Below are positions 42,480 through 52,100 of a stretch of DNA of 64,000 nucleotides, piece by piece (position 1 is the stretch's first letter; every line of letters begins with the position of its first letter). The translations under genes and the position numbers were made by a program. Source of the DNA: Flavicella sediminum. GTDB taxonomy: Bacteria > Bacteroidota > Bacteroidia > Flavobacteriales > Flavobacteriaceae. A model generated the notes under the pieces. It was not told the DNA's origin. It searched no databases and saw nothing but the letters and a program-made list of their open reading frames with translations. The DNA is taken from the NCBI RefSeq assembly GCF_006381105.1, contig NZ_VDET01000002.1, positions 587,223 through 651,222 of the forward strand. The letters are read 5' to 3'.

Positions 42480-43073
42480 ATGGACCAAATACTTCAAAAA
42501 AGCTTCAAAAAAGGAATTAGCTATCAAGACTATAGAAATCTAGTAAGCACTTTGGTAGAACAAAAAAAATCTACGGGAAACGAACAAAGCGACGATCTGT
42601 CAAATTACACCAGCTTAAACAACAGCCGGATGAAACGTCTGGACAAAACTCTAAAAATTTCGACAGAGAAATTAGAAAAAATCAAACAGAATAAACACAA
42701 ACAAACCTGGTTATTAATTACAGAAAGTTGGTGTGGAGATGCAGCGCAAACAGTTCCAATGATCAATAAAATTGCAGAAGCTTCGGAAAACATTGATTTA
42801 AAAATTGTTTTAAGAGATGAGAATGACGAATTGATGCAGCAATTTTTAACCAACGGAAACAAAGCCATTCCTATTCTTATTGGAGTCGACAAAAAAACAA
42901 ATACAGCCCTAAATAATTGGGGACCTAGACCTACGACGGCTGCCAAATTAGTAAATGATTATAAAAAGGAACATGGAGGTTTGGATGCGCAATTTAAAGA
43001 AGATCTTCAAAAATGGTACAACAAAGACAAAGGTCAAGATACTTTGGAAGACATACTTAATCTCTTTTTCTAA
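42480..43073 (+). CDS. Thioredoxin-like family protein with single active-site Cys
   Basis: The 197-residue protein has an N-terminal helical region and a thioredoxin fold from about residue 70. The active-site stretch is ITESWCGDAAQTVPMI, with CGDA in place of CGPC, and the cis-Pro loop is NKAIPILIGVD. This fits the Thioredoxin_9 type, common in Bacteroidota, which has a WCGD motif. With one Cys it could form mixed disulfides or bind a ligand; a classical dithiol reaction is excluded. No partner gene is adjacent. Confidence 0.88.
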   Translation: MDQILQKSFKKGISYQDYRNLVSTLVEQKKSTGNEQSDDLSNYTSLNNSRMKRLDKTLKISTEKLEKIKQNKHKQTWLLITESWCGDAAQTVPMINKIAEASENIDLKIVLRDENDELMQQFLTNGNKAIPILIGVDKKTNTALNNWGPRPTTAAKLVNDYKKEHGGLDAQFKEDLQKWYNKDKGQDTLEDILNLFF

Positions 43074-43456
43074 AAATAACAAGAATCCAATTCACCTTTA
43101 CTATTTTAATAATGTCTTATTAAAAATTATTTGAACCCATTTACTCGAACTAATAGATTCTTAAATTCTAGACATCCTAAGCGCTTATTTCACTTAAACA
43201 CGCACAATAATAAATACTTATAAATTTAATCGAATACTACTTGTTCCCAAATCTGAGTCTGAGCTTAGCTAAACGGCAGTTAAAATCACAACAATAATAT
43301 GCACTAAAAAATATTTTAAGCTTCAAAAAATATCGTTATTTTAGCATTTCAAATAACCGATACAAAAATCACAAAATGGTTGCGTAAAAAAAGTATAAAA
43401 TATTAAGAACCCCTAAGCATTACAAATAATTATTAATTCCCTAAATTAACATTATT
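43074..43456. other. Non-coding AT-rich stretch
   Basis: I see no ORF, tRNA or clear hairpin-terminator in these 383 nt between the thioredoxin-like gene and the zinc-ribbon ORF. Confidence 0.4.
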
Positions 43457-43636
43457 TTGAAAAATTGCCCTAACTGTCAGTCTAAATTTAGACGAAGAAT
43501 AAAGAGAACCAACACTTTACGATTAATTCCATTTATCAGACTCTATCTTTGTGAAAGTTGTCATGAAAAATATTATTGGAACACGCTTCTTAGAATTAGC
43601 AGTAAAAGAAAATCAAAATTTAAAAAAAAACTTTAA
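43457..43636 (+). CDS. Small zinc-ribbon protein (probable TTG start)
   Basis: A 59-codon frame encodes CPNC at residues 4-7 and CESC at 32-35, with a basic spacer (FRRRIKRTN) and a Lys/Arg-rich tail. The layout CPxC, Arg-rich spacer, then LYLCESCHEKYYW resembles small bacterial zinc-ribbon proteins that read RPYRCxxCxxRFW after the spacer. There is no ATG in frame upstream before a stop at 43442, so the start must be TTG at 43457 or an ATT. It lies about 230 nt before sucA on the same strand. Function is unknown; nucleic acid or membrane contact through the basic face is a guess. Confidence 0.55.
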   Translation: MKNCPNCQSKFRRRIKRTNTLRLIPFIRLYLCESCHEKYYWNTLLRISSKRKSKFKKKL

Positions 43637-43817
43637 ATAGGAACCAAATCCGACAATATGCTTGTTTACCATAAATAAACAAGACGTTTACTTACATAGA
43701 ATATGGTCATTTGCTATTTTTAAATATAGAAATTAACAGAAAAAATAAAATCTGTTATATTTAATTGCATTTTTTACAAATCGTAAAGATATGAGCGGTC
43801 ATTCTACGAAAACGTTG

Positions 43818-43825
43818 TATTTTTG
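43818..43825 (+). promoter_or_regulatory. Promoter -7 box of sucA
   Basis: TATTTTTG matches TAnnTTTG, 38 nt before the sucA ATG. Confidence 0.55.
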
Positions 43826-43863
43826 CTAAGGTTTTCATTAAAACACCGAGTATTCTATAAAAT

Positions 43864-46605
43864 ATGGACAAATTTTCGTTCTTAAACGCAGCACATACAG
43901 GCTTCATTGCCGATTTATACGACCAGTATTTAATCAATCCTGATTCCGTAGAACCTAGTTGGAAAAGTTTTTTTCAAGGTTATGACCTAGCCAATGAAGA
44001 ATACGGCGACGACAAGGAAAACACTAATATTGATATTCCTGAACATGTAAACAAAGAATTTCGTGTTATTGAATTGATCAATGGATATCGTTCTCGTGGA
44101 CATTTATTCACGAAAACAAATCCTGTTCGTGAAAGACGACAATACAAACCTACTTTAGCAATCGAGAATTTTGGTCTATCAAAAGTAGATTTAGACACCG
44201 TTTTTAGCGCAAGTGAAATTCTAGATTTAAAACCTACAAAGCTTTCTAAAATTATAGAAACTTTAGAATTGATGTATTGCGACTCTATTGGAGTGGAATA
44301 CATGTATATTCGAAACCCAGAAGAAATTAGATGGTGGCAAGAACGTTTGAACAAAAACAACAACCATCCTTCTTATAATGTAGATTCTAAAAAATACATT
44401 CTATCGAAATTAAATCAAGCTGTTGGGTTTGAAGATTTCTTACAAACAAAATATGTAGGTCAAAAACGTTTTTCTCTTGAAGGAGGAGAAGCTTTGATTC
44501 CTGCAATTTCTGTAGCATTACGAGATGCTGCCGAAAAATTTGGCGTAAAAGAATGTGTATTAGGAATGGCACATAGAGGTCGTTTAAATACTTTAACCAA
44601 TATCTTTAAAAAACCTGTCCGCGATTTATTTTCTGAATTTGAAGGAAAAGACTTTGATGACGAACATATTGATGGTGATGTAAAATACCATATGGGACTT
44701 ACACTTAGTAAGACTTTCCAAAATGGTGAAGTGATGAAAATGAACCTAGTTCCTAATCCATCACATTTAGAAACTGTTGCTCCTGTAGCAGAAGGTATTG
44801 CCAGAGCAAAAATTGACAGAAAATACAAAGGTGATGATTCAAAAATATTACCAATAATTGTACATGGTGATGCCGCCATTGCTGGTCAAGGAATTGTATA
44901 CGAAGTAACTCAAATGAGTAAATTACCGGGTTACAAAACTGGTGGTACTTTACATATGGTTGTAAATAACCAAGTTGGATTTACAACAAATTACTTAGAT
45001 GCACGATCAAGTACTTATTGCACCGATGTTGCCAAAGTAACTTTATCACCTGTACTACATGTGAATGCAGATGATGTAGAAGCTGTTTGCCATGCTGTAG
45101 AATTGGCCGTTGAATTTAGAATGAAATTCAAACGTGATATATTTATTGACTTGTTAGGGTACCGTAAATACGGTCATAATGAAGGTGATGAACCTCGTTT
45201 TACACAACCTAATTTGTACAAATCTATTGCAAAACATAAAAACCCTAAAGACATCTATGTTGATAAATTGATCCAAGAAGGATCGATTGATGCAGCGTAT
45301 GCAAAACAAATAAAAGACGAATTTAAAAGTATGTTGGAAGAACAATTCCAAAAAGCAAAAGAAGATTCCACTTCTAAAGTGGTTCCTTTTATGCAACATA
45401 CTTGGAAAGATTTTATTCGTGAAAAATTAGAGGCAATGTTGTCTCCAATAGATACAACATATCCTATTCAAAATTTAAAAGAAATTGCAAAAGTAGTTTC
45501 TACCGTGCCGGAAGGTGTGAAATTTGTAAGAAAAGCGGAACGTATTGTTAAAGGTCGTGATAAGATGGTTTTTGAAACCAACAAGCTTGACTGGGGAATG
45601 GGAGAAACTTTAGCTTATGGATCATTAATGGAAGAAGGATACAATGTCCGTATTTCAGGCCAAGATGTTGAGCGTGGTACTTTTAGTCACCGACATGCCA
45701 TTTTACGTGATGAAATTACAGAAGACCGTATCAACCTATTAAACACGAACCCTAAAAACAAAGGTGAAATGTTTATCTATAATTCACTACTTTCTGAGTA
45801 TGGGGTGCTAGGTTTTGATTATGGATACGCTATGGCAAATCCAAATACTTTAACTATTTGGGAAGCACAATTTGGAGATTTCAACAACGGAGCACAAATT
45901 ATGTTTGACCAATATATTTCTGCTGCTGAAGACAAATGGAAACTACAAAACGGTATTGTTGTTTTATTACCTCATGGATATGAAGGACAAGGTTCTGAGC
46001 ATTCATCTGCAAGAATAGAGCGCTTTTTACAATTATGTGCCGAAGACAATATGACCGTTGCAGACTGTACAACACCTGCCAACATGTATCATTTGTTACG
46101 TCGCCATATGAAACGTAAGCACCGTAAACCTTTAATTGTATTTACACCTAAAAGTTTATTACGTCATCCTAAAGCGGTAAACCCTATTGAAGAGTTTGCA
46201 CAAGGAGGCTTCCAAGAAGTTATTGACGACACTATTGCACCAGAAAATGTCACTAAATTAGTTTTCTGTACAGGAAAATTCTACTATGAATTATTAGAAG
46301 AACGTGAATCAACAGAAAGAGACGATATTGCCTTGGTGCGTATTGAACAATTATTCCCTTTACATGAGGAAAAAATTCAAGCAGCAATTGACAGATATCC
46401 AAATGTGAAAGAATATGTATGGGCACAAGAAGAACCTAAAAACATGGGAGCTTGGAGTTATATGTTGCAACGATTTAACTTGGCAAAGTTAAGTGTCGCT
46501 TCTAGAAAATATTACTCAGTACCTGCTGCTGGTTCATCGGCTAGATTTAAACGAAGACAACGAGCAGTGATTGATATGGTTTTCAACCCAGAGTTAAATA
46601 AATAG
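43864..46605 (+). CDS. sucA: 2-oxoglutarate dehydrogenase E1 component
   Basis: SucA is the thiamine-diphosphate E1 of the 2-oxoglutarate dehydrogenase complex of the TCA cycle. The 913-residue protein begins with the E1 N-terminal E2-binding segment (LYDQYLINPDSVEPSWKSFF), then has GMAHRGRLNTL, the ThDP/Mg motif HGDAAIAGQGIVYE and VVNNQVGFTT. The transketolase-like pyrimidine domain has VERGTFSHRHA and LPHGYEGQGSEHSSARIERFL. Length is close to E. coli SucA (933). sucB follows 150 nt downstream, with a repeat-like palindrome between the two. Confidence 0.97.
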   Translation: MDKFSFLNAAHTGFIADLYDQYLINPDSVEPSWKSFFQGYDLANEEYGDDKENTNIDIPEHVNKEFRVIELINGYRSRGHLFTKTNPVRERRQYKPTLAIENFGLSKVDLDTVFSASEILDLKPTKLSKIIETLELMYCDSIGVEYMYIRNPEEIRWWQERLNKNNNHPSYNVDSKKYILSKLNQAVGFEDFLQTKYVGQKRFSLEGGEALIPAISVALRDAAEKFGVKECVLGMAHRGRLNTLTNIFKKPVRDLFSEFEGKDFDDEHIDGDVKYHMGLTLSKTFQNGEVMKMNLVPNPSHLETVAPVAEGIARAKIDRKYKGDDSKILPIIVHGDAAIAGQGIVYEVTQMSKLPGYKTGGTLHMVVNNQVGFTTNYLDARSSTYCTDVAKVTLSPVLHVNADDVEAVCHAVELAVEFRMKFKRDIFIDLLGYRKYGHNEGDEPRFTQPNLYKSIAKHKNPKDIYVDKLIQEGSIDAAYAKQIKDEFKSMLEEQFQKAKEDSTSKVVPFMQHTWKDFIREKLEAMLSPIDTTYPIQNLKEIAKVVSTVPEGVKFVRKAERIVKGRDKMVFETNKLDWGMGETLAYGSLMEEGYNVRISGQDVERGTFSHRHAILRDEITEDRINLLNTNPKNKGEMFIYNSLLSEYGVLGFDYGYAMANPNTLTIWEAQFGDFNNGAQIMFDQYISAAEDKWKLQNGIVVLLPHGYEGQGSEHSSARIERFLQLCAEDNMTVADCTTPANMYHLLRRHMKRKHRKPLIVFTPKSLLRHPKAVNPIEEFAQGGFQEVIDDTIAPENVTKLVFCTGKFYYELLEERESTERDDIALVRIEQLFPLHEEKIQAAIDRYPNVKEYVWAQEEPKNMGAWSYMLQRFNLAKLSVASRKYYSVPAAGSSARFKRRQRAVIDMVFNPELNK

Positions 46606-46642
46606 ACAGTTACAGGCATTCGCCTTTGATAAAACAAAAACG

Positions 46643-46691
46643 CTTCGACAAGCTCAGCGTACAATAAATAAGCACCCTGAGCTTGTCGAAG
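46643..46691. repeat. REP-like inverted repeat between sucA and sucB
   Basis: CTTCGACAAGCTCAG (46643-46657) and its exact reverse complement CTGAGCTTGTCGAAG (46677-46691) are separated by 19 nt. The sequence resembles short interspersed palindromes seen scattered in many bacterial genomes. It is GC-rich compared with its surroundings. Confidence 0.6.
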
Positions 46692-46755
46692 GGTAAAGAA
46701 ATTAACAAACAAAATTGTTCTTGAAAAAAGAGCAAGAAATTTAAAATTAGTAACA

Positions 46756-47973
46756 ATGATTTTAGAAATGAAAGTTCCTTCTCCGGGGGAATCAATTACA
46801 GAAGTAGAAATAGCATCTTGGTTAGTAGAAGATGGAGATTATGTTGAAAAAGATCAGCCTATTGCTGAAGTAGATTCTGACAAAGCGACTTTAGAATTGC
46901 CTGCTGAAGAAAGTGGAATTATTACTTTAAAAGCTGAAGAAGGCGATGCTGTTGAAGTTGGTGCTGTTGTTTGTTTAATTGACATGGAAGGTGCTAAGCC
47001 AGAAGGAAGTTCAGAAGCTGCTACTGCCGCTCCTGCAAAAGAAGAAGCTCCGGCTGCTCCTGTTGTAGAAGCTCTAAAAGCTACGGAAGCTGCAACTTAT
47101 GCTACGGGATCCGCTGCTCCTGCTGCACAAAAAATTCTTGACGAAAAAGGGATTGACAATGCGGCTGTTGCCGGTACTGGAAAAGATGGAAGAATTACCA
47201 AAGAAGATGCTTTAAACGCAACTCCTGCCATGGGTACTTCTAATGGAAGTCGTGGAACAGAGCGTAAAAAAATGTCTATGCTGCGAAGAAAAGTAGCACA
47301 ACGTTTGGTTGCTGTAAAAAATGATACCGCTATGTTAACTACGTTCAACGAAGTAAACATGCAACCTATTTTTGATCTAAGAAATCAGTACAAAGAAACT
47401 TTCAAAGCCAAACATGGCGTTGGATTAGGATTTATGTCTTTCTTTACTTTGGCTGTTACTAGAGCTTTAGAATTGTATCCTGATGTCAACTCAATGATTG
47501 ATGGTGATTTCCAAATTAAAAACGATTTTGCTGATATTTCTATAGCAGTATCTGGTCCTAAAGGATTGATGGTACCTGTCATTAGAAATGCTGAAAACTT
47601 ATCTTTTAGAGGTGTTGAAAGCGAAGTAAAACGTTTGGCCTTAAGAGCTCGTGATGGACAAATTACAGTAGATGAAATGACAGGTGGTACGTTTACTATC
47701 ACAAACGGTGGTGTATTTGGTTCTATGTTATCTACGCCAATTATCAACCCTCCTCAGTCTGCAATTTTAGGAATGCACAATATTGTTGAGCGCCCAATGG
47801 CTGTTAATGGTCAAGTAGTTATTCAACCAATTATGTATGTTGCTTTATCATACGATCATAGAATTGTAGATGGTAAAGAATCTGTTGGTTTCTTAGTAGC
47901 TATAAAAGAAGCTATAGAAAATCCGATTGAATTGTTGATGAACAACAATCCTAAAAAAGCATTGGAATTATAA
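46756..47973 (+). CDS. sucB: Dihydrolipoyllysine succinyltransferase (2-oxoglutarate dehydrogenase E2)
   Basis: The 405-residue E2 subunit has a lipoyl domain with the lipoylated Lys in [11 protein letters not shown] (about residue 43). An Ala/Pro/Glu-rich linker follows, then a peripheral subunit-binding domain ([20 protein letters not shown], about 120-160) and a catalytic core ending with the active-site [12 protein letters not shown] (His and Asp). It passes succinyl groups to CoA. It is 150 nt downstream of sucA and terminates at a strong hairpin. Confidence 0.97.
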   Translation: MILEMKVPSPGESITEVEIASWLVEDGDYVEKDQPIAEVDSDKATLELPAEESGIITLKAEEGDAVEVGAVVCLIDMEGAKPEGSSEAATAAPAKEEAPAAPVVEALKATEAATYATGSAAPAAQKILDEKGIDNAAVAGTGKDGRITKEDALNATPAMGTSNGSRGTERKKMSMLRRKVAQRLVAVKNDTAMLTTFNEVNMQPIFDLRNQYKETFKAKHGVGLGFMSFFTLAVTRALELYPDVNSMIDGDFQIKNDFADISIAVSGPKGLMVPVIRNAENLSFRGVESEVKRLALRARDGQITVDEMTGGTFTITNGGVFGSMLSTPIINPPQSAILGMHNIVERPMAVNGQVVIQPIMYVALSYDHRIVDGKESVGFLVAIKEAIENPIELLMNNNPKKALEL

Positions 47974-48030
47974 AATAATTCTTACAAAAGAAGACTCAAT
48001 TTATTGAACTTCTAATTCCTACTTTATATA

Positions 48031-48065
48031 AAACCCCGAATAGAAATTCTATTCGGGGTTTTTCG
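48031..48065 (+). terminator. Terminator of sucB
   Basis: The stem AACCCCGAATAG/CTATTCGGGGTT, loop AAATT, ends in a T run. A weaker relative with the same sequence core follows the next gene. Confidence 0.88.
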
Positions 48066-48342
48066 TTGCTATAAAAACATTTATGAGTGATCATTTTTAA
48101 AGTTCAATCCAAAAAAAAACTAAAAACACCATTGTAAGTTTTTTGTAGAGCTGCAAAAACAATTACAACAACTTAACATCAACACAACATACAAGTATTA
48201 ATGACTTAACAAAAAACGTTGAAACCCGCAATAATCATAGAAAACAATAGATTTTTTATCTGTAAAGCTTTTATACAGGCTTTTAATTAAAATTCACGAA
48301 TTCATAGTATTAGCTTTAGTTATAACTTAAACCCAATATATT
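48066..48342. other. Non-coding leader region of the T9SS protein
   Basis: Beyond the sucB terminator I see no gene in this region. A box TAGCTTTA (one mismatch to TAnnTTTG) near 48310 is the only promoter-like site. Confidence 0.4.
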
Positions 48343-50445
48343 ATGAAAAAAATTACACTCTTATTAGTACTCCTTTTGACAGCTTCATTTGGATATTCTC
48401 AAGATCCAACAACCACGGCACCCACACCAACCAGTGCTGCCATAGATGTTATATCTGTATACAGTGATGCATATACAAGCATTGCGACAAACTTAAACCC
48501 TTCATGGGGACAAGCTACTACCCAGTCAGAAATTGTAGTTAGTTCAGACCATATCATAAAGTACGCTAACTTGAACTACCAAGGTACAGAATACACAAAC
48601 CCAACTGACGTATCTGCAATGGAATATGTTCATTTGGACTATTATACGACTGATGCTACTGCTTTTCAATTTTTCTTAATTGCAGGAGGTGAAAATGCAT
48701 ACGATGTTGCAGCAACAGATGGAATTACAACTGGGCAATGGGTTGGAATCGACATTCCGTTAAGTTTCTATGTAGAAGCCGGAAGAAATCTTACCGCTGC
48801 TTTCCAGTTCAAAACCGTAGGTAACGGAACACTTTATTTAGACAATATCTATTTTTGGAAAAACCCAGCTGCTGCAGGAACGGATGCTTCTCTTAGCGCA
48901 CTAACTGTAGATGGAGATGCCATTTCTGGTTTCGGATCATTAACAACAAGCTATGCTATTGAACTTGCCGCTGATGCCACTACTGTTCCAACTGTTGTAG
49001 CAACTCCAACAGACGGAAGCGCAACTACCCAAATTACAAATGCGTCAAGCCTTCCTGGAGCTACAACAATTTTGGTAACCGCCCAAGATGGAATCACCAC
49101 GAATACAGTAACAATAAACTTTACCTTAGACCCTACACCAGCTACGGCAGCTCCTGCACCAACACAAAACAGTGCTGATGTCATTTCCGTTTATAGCGAC
49201 ACATACTCTAGTAATGCGACAAACCTAAATCCTGGTTGGGGCCAAGCAACAACTTTCTCAGAAATTCAAATCAGCTCTAACAACCTCTTGAAATATGCGA
49301 ACTTGAACTACCAAGGAATGGAGTACACTAGCTCAGATGTTTCCGCAATGGAATATATTCATTTAGATTACCATACAAATGATGCCACTGCACTACAGTT
49401 TTTCTTAATTGCAGGGGGAGAAAATGGTTATGATATTGCCGCAACAGATGGAATCACAACTGGACAATGGGTTGGTATTGATATTCCTTTGAGTTTTTAT
49501 TCAAATGCGGGTAGAAATCTTGCCGCAGCCATACAATTCAAAACTGTAGGTAATGGAACAATATTTTTAGACAATATCTATTTTTGGAGAGCTACTGTAG
49601 ATCCTTTAACTGATGCAACGCTAACAGATATACAAATAGATAGCGAAACCGTATCTGGATTCTCTTCTGCAGAATTAAACTATGACGTAGTATTGCCAAA
49701 AGGAACAACAAGTATTCCTCAAATTACAACAGCAACTAAATCGCAAAGTGGAGCTAATGCTGTAATTACACAAGCTACTCAACTACCTGGAGATGCGACT
49801 GTGGTTGTTACATCTGAGGACACCAATACCGTAAAAACATATACCATATCATTTTCTGTAGACACAAATACTCCCTGTGAAGGAAATTCAACTGAAAGTC
49901 AACAAGGAGAATTTGCCGTAGGCTACAATTATTCCTTTGAAACTTTAGGGAACGGAGATGTTCGTATTTCGTTTGAATTATTAGATGACGTAGAAGGAAT
50001 TGTAGGTTTTTTATGGGAAGAAAGCCCGTTTAGTGAAACAGGTATGACCAATACATCTGGCTCTATTTATTCAGCAGATGTTTCAGGAAAAACGAATGGA
50101 GAAGTAATTAGTTTTGGATGTAAATTTGCATGGGCTGGTAGTTTTGGAATCACAAAATACTTCTCATATACCGTAGGTGACACTTGTTCTTTGGGACTAA
50201 ATGATTACAAAATTGAAGGACTTGAAACTTATCCAAATCCAACCAACAATCAATGGTTTCTTTCTACCAAAGATCAAATTATGAAATCAATCGAAGTCTA
50301 TAATATTTTAGGTGAAAGGGTTCTTTCATTACATCCAAATTCTTCATCAGCAACAGTTGATGCTTCCAACTTGACTTCTGGAATGTATATTTCAAAAATC
50401 ACGACTGCATTAGGAAGTGAAAGCAAAATGTTAATCAAGAACTAG
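48343..50445 (+). CDS. Secreted T9SS protein with duplicated carbohydrate-binding-like module
   Basis: The 700-residue protein has a signal peptide ending SFGYSQDP and a type A T9SS sorting domain (from about residue 625: LETYPNPTNNQWF, IEVYNILGERVLSL). Two copies of a module of about 140 residues (about 34-175 and 278-416) share DVISVYSDxY, NLNPxWGQATT, LKYANLNYQG, and FFLIAGGEN with YLDNIYFW. Each is followed by a cadherin-like beta-sandwich (DASLSALTVDGDAISGF and DATLTDIQIDSETVSGF). A further beta-rich domain precedes the tail. It is likely an exported surface protein binding a glycan; the ligand is unknown. Confidence 0.9.
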   Translation: MKKITLLLVLLLTASFGYSQDPTTTAPTPTSAAIDVISVYSDAYTSIATNLNPSWGQATTQSEIVVSSDHIIKYANLNYQGTEYTNPTDVSAMEYVHLDYYTTDATAFQFFLIAGGENAYDVAATDGITTGQWVGIDIPLSFYVEAGRNLTAAFQFKTVGNGTLYLDNIYFWKNPAAAGTDASLSALTVDGDAISGFGSLTTSYAIELAADATTVPTVVATPTDGSATTQITNASSLPGATTILVTAQDGITTNTVTINFTLDPTPATAAPAPTQNSADVISVYSDTYSSNATNLNPGWGQATTFSEIQISSNNLLKYANLNYQGMEYTSSDVSAMEYIHLDYHTNDATALQFFLIAGGENGYDIAATDGITTGQWVGIDIPLSFYSNAGRNLAAAIQFKTVGNGTIFLDNIYFWRATVDPLTDATLTDIQIDSETVSGFSSAELNYDVVLPKGTTSIPQITTATKSQSGANAVITQATQLPGDATVVVTSEDTNTVKTYTISFSVDTNTPCEGNSTESQQGEFAVGYNYSFETLGNGDVRISFELLDDVEGIVGFLWEESPFSETGMTNTSGSIYSADVSGKTNGEVISFGCKFAWAGSFGITKYFSYTVGDTCSLGLNDYKIEGLETYPNPTNNQWFLSTKDQIMKSIEVYNILGERVLSLHPNSSSATVDASNLTSGMYISKITTALGSESKMLIKN

Positions 50446-50495
50446 TAATTTTATACAACGAACAAATAAAAGTTCACTTTTATAATACTTAAATA

Positions 50496-50530
50496 TAAAA
50501 CCTCGAATAGAAATTCTGTTCGGGGTTTTT
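50496..50530 (+). terminator. Terminator after the T9SS protein gene
   Basis: AACCTCGAATAG pairs with CTGTTCGGGGTT (two non-Watson-Crick pairs) and is followed by a T run. It is a diverged copy of the sucB terminator sequence. Confidence 0.75.
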
Positions 50531-50697
50531 CTCTTTGTCTCATTTCAACAAAATTCAAAAAAATTTCCATTCAAATTCATACGAATAACATTTTACAATA
50601 CTTTAACAAACTCAATTCTGTATGACCATGTTCAAACTAAAAAAACGCTTAACTTAGCTAGTCCAAATATTATTTCAATTTTAAAACATAAAAAACT

Positions 50698-51336
50698 ATG
50701 GCAACATTAAGACTTGGAGATATTGCTCCAGATTTTACAGCAGAAACATCAGAAGGAACTATTAATTTTCATCAATGGCTAGGTGAATCTTGGGGATTGT
50801 TATTTTCTCATCCTGCAGATTATACGCCAGTTTGTACTACAGAATTAGGAACCGTAGCTAAATACACTGAACAGTTCAACCAAAGAAATGTAAAAGTAGC
50901 CGCATTAAGTGTAGACGGTGTTGAATCTCATAAAGGTTGGATCAAAGACATCAATGAAACTCAAAACACAACGGTCAACTTTCCAATCATTGCAGATGAG
51001 GATAAAAAAGTAGCTAATTTGTACGATATGATTCACCCAAAAGCAGACAATAACCTAACGGTTCGTTCTGTGTTTATCATCGCACCAGATAAAACCATCA
51101 AATTAATGATTACCTACCCTGCTTCAACAGGACGTAATTTTGATGAATTGATTCGAGTTATTGATTCTTTACAATTAACGGCTTACCATAAAGTAGCCAC
51201 TCCTGCCAATTGGCAAGACGGTGATGACTGTGTGGTAGTGCCAGCAATTAAAACAGAAGATATTGCAGCCATTTTTCCTAAAGGATTTACTGAAGTAAAA
51301 CCTTATTTAAGAATGACTCCGCAACCGAATAAATAA
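50698..51336 (+). CDS. Peroxiredoxin, 1-Cys (Prx6) type
   Basis: The 212-residue protein is of the Prx6/AhpC-TSA type. The peroxidatic Cys is in FSHPADYTPVCTTELG (about residue 47), and the partner Thr and Arg are in the usual places. The C-terminal 1-cysPrx domain has GDDCVVVPAIKTED and KGFTEVKPYLRM. It reduces peroxides in the cytoplasm. It converges on a second, frameshifted peroxiredoxin with a terminator between them. Confidence 0.94.
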   Translation: MATLRLGDIAPDFTAETSEGTINFHQWLGESWGLLFSHPADYTPVCTTELGTVAKYTEQFNQRNVKVAALSVDGVESHKGWIKDINETQNTTVNFPIIADEDKKVANLYDMIHPKADNNLTVRSVFIIAPDKTIKLMITYPASTGRNFDELIRVIDSLQLTAYHKVATPANWQDGDDCVVVPAIKTEDIAAIFPKGFTEVKPYLRMTPQPNK

Positions 51337-51356
51337 TACATTTACTGCTTATTTTA

Positions 51357-51391
51357 AAATATCCCTTAATGAAACACATTAAGGGATATTT
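51357..51391. terminator. Bidirectional terminator between two peroxiredoxin genes
   Basis: The arms AATATCCCTTAAT and ATTAAGGGATATT with a 7-nt loop have A and T runs outside. Confidence 0.85.
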
Positions 51392-51472
51392 ATTTTTACT
51401 ACATATATTTTTGTATGACTTCTTTAACGGTTTGACTGTCCTCTGCAGCTTTCACTGCATTGTTTTTATAAA

Positions 51473-51976
51473 TCAATTTCCCTTTCTATCAAAAACAAAG
51501 GTCCAACGTGATGTGGTTACATTTCTTTTTAAGAACACTTCCAAACCATCCAATTCTCTTTTAATACTTCGCTCCCCTAGTTTTGATGGTACGCCAAATA
51601 ATTTCGCAATCACACCATCTGCATCAGAAAGCAACGGAAAATTTAAATTGTAAGCATCTCTAAAATGTGCTAAATTTTTTACTTCATCTCCACTTACCCC
51701 AATTACTTGTACGTTCAAAGCATCGAAACTTGCTTTGTCATCTCTATAAGCACAAGCTTGTTTGGTACAACCACCTGTCATGGCGGCCGGGTAAAAATAC
51801 ACCACCAAAAAATCAGACTTTACATTTTTTACCGATTTCCATTCTTTTCCTGAGGCGTCCAATGCAGAAAATTTCGGTATATTATCTCCTAAATTCAGTT
51901 CCTTAGTCTGAGCGTTTATTTGCAAACCTAAGAACAAAATTAACCCTACAAAAAAGTAGTTCATTCTATTTTTCAT
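51473..51976 (-). CDS. Exported PrxQ/BCP-type peroxiredoxin, C-terminus cut by a frameshift
   Basis: The product (about 167 residues from MKNRMNYFF) has a signal peptide (YFFVGLILFLGLQINAQ) and an AhpC/TSA fold with peroxidatic Cys in FYPAAMTGGCTKQACAYRDD, which carries the resolving Cys five residues on as in PrxQ. It stops after TFVFDRKGN. The next bases in the +1 frame encode LIYKNNAVKAAEDSQTV and on to YM, ending at a TAG near 51399-51401, which is just the missing C-terminal strand and helix of this family. A single-base loss in the run GGGAAA explains the break. The gene is therefore either recently damaged or the assembly has an error. Confidence 0.75.
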   Translation of the reverse strand: MKNRMNYFFVGLILFLGLQINAQTKELNLGDNIPKFSALDASGKEWKSVKNVKSDFLVVYFYPAAMTGGCTKQACAYRDDKASFDALNVQVIGVSGDEVKNLAHFRDAYNLNFPLLSDADGVIAKLFGVPSKLGERSIKRELDGLEVFLKRNVTTSRWTFVFDRKGN

Positions 51977-52071
51977 ATTATAAAATTTATTAGCGAAACT
52001 ACACTTTTTATTTCTTTTTTTAAACTTGCTCTTTCTGAAGTCCAAATTCAAATCAGCAAAATTTGAATACT

Positions 52072-52079
52072 TATATTTG
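52072..52079 (+). promoter_or_regulatory. Promoter -7 box of the ClC gene
   Basis: TATATTTG lies 21 nt before the ATG of the chloride channel gene. Confidence 0.6.
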
Positions 52080-52100
52080 CAGCATCAAAGTAATTGACAA

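Noticed and set aside
43661..43683. Hairpin CTTGTTTA-7 nt-TAAACAAG downstream of the zinc-ribbon ORF
   Set aside because: No T run follows it, so it is not a terminator; it may be chance in AT-rich DNA.
44460..44879. Long minus-strand open frame inside sucA
   Set aside because: It is antisense to a highly conserved coding sequence and lacks protein features.
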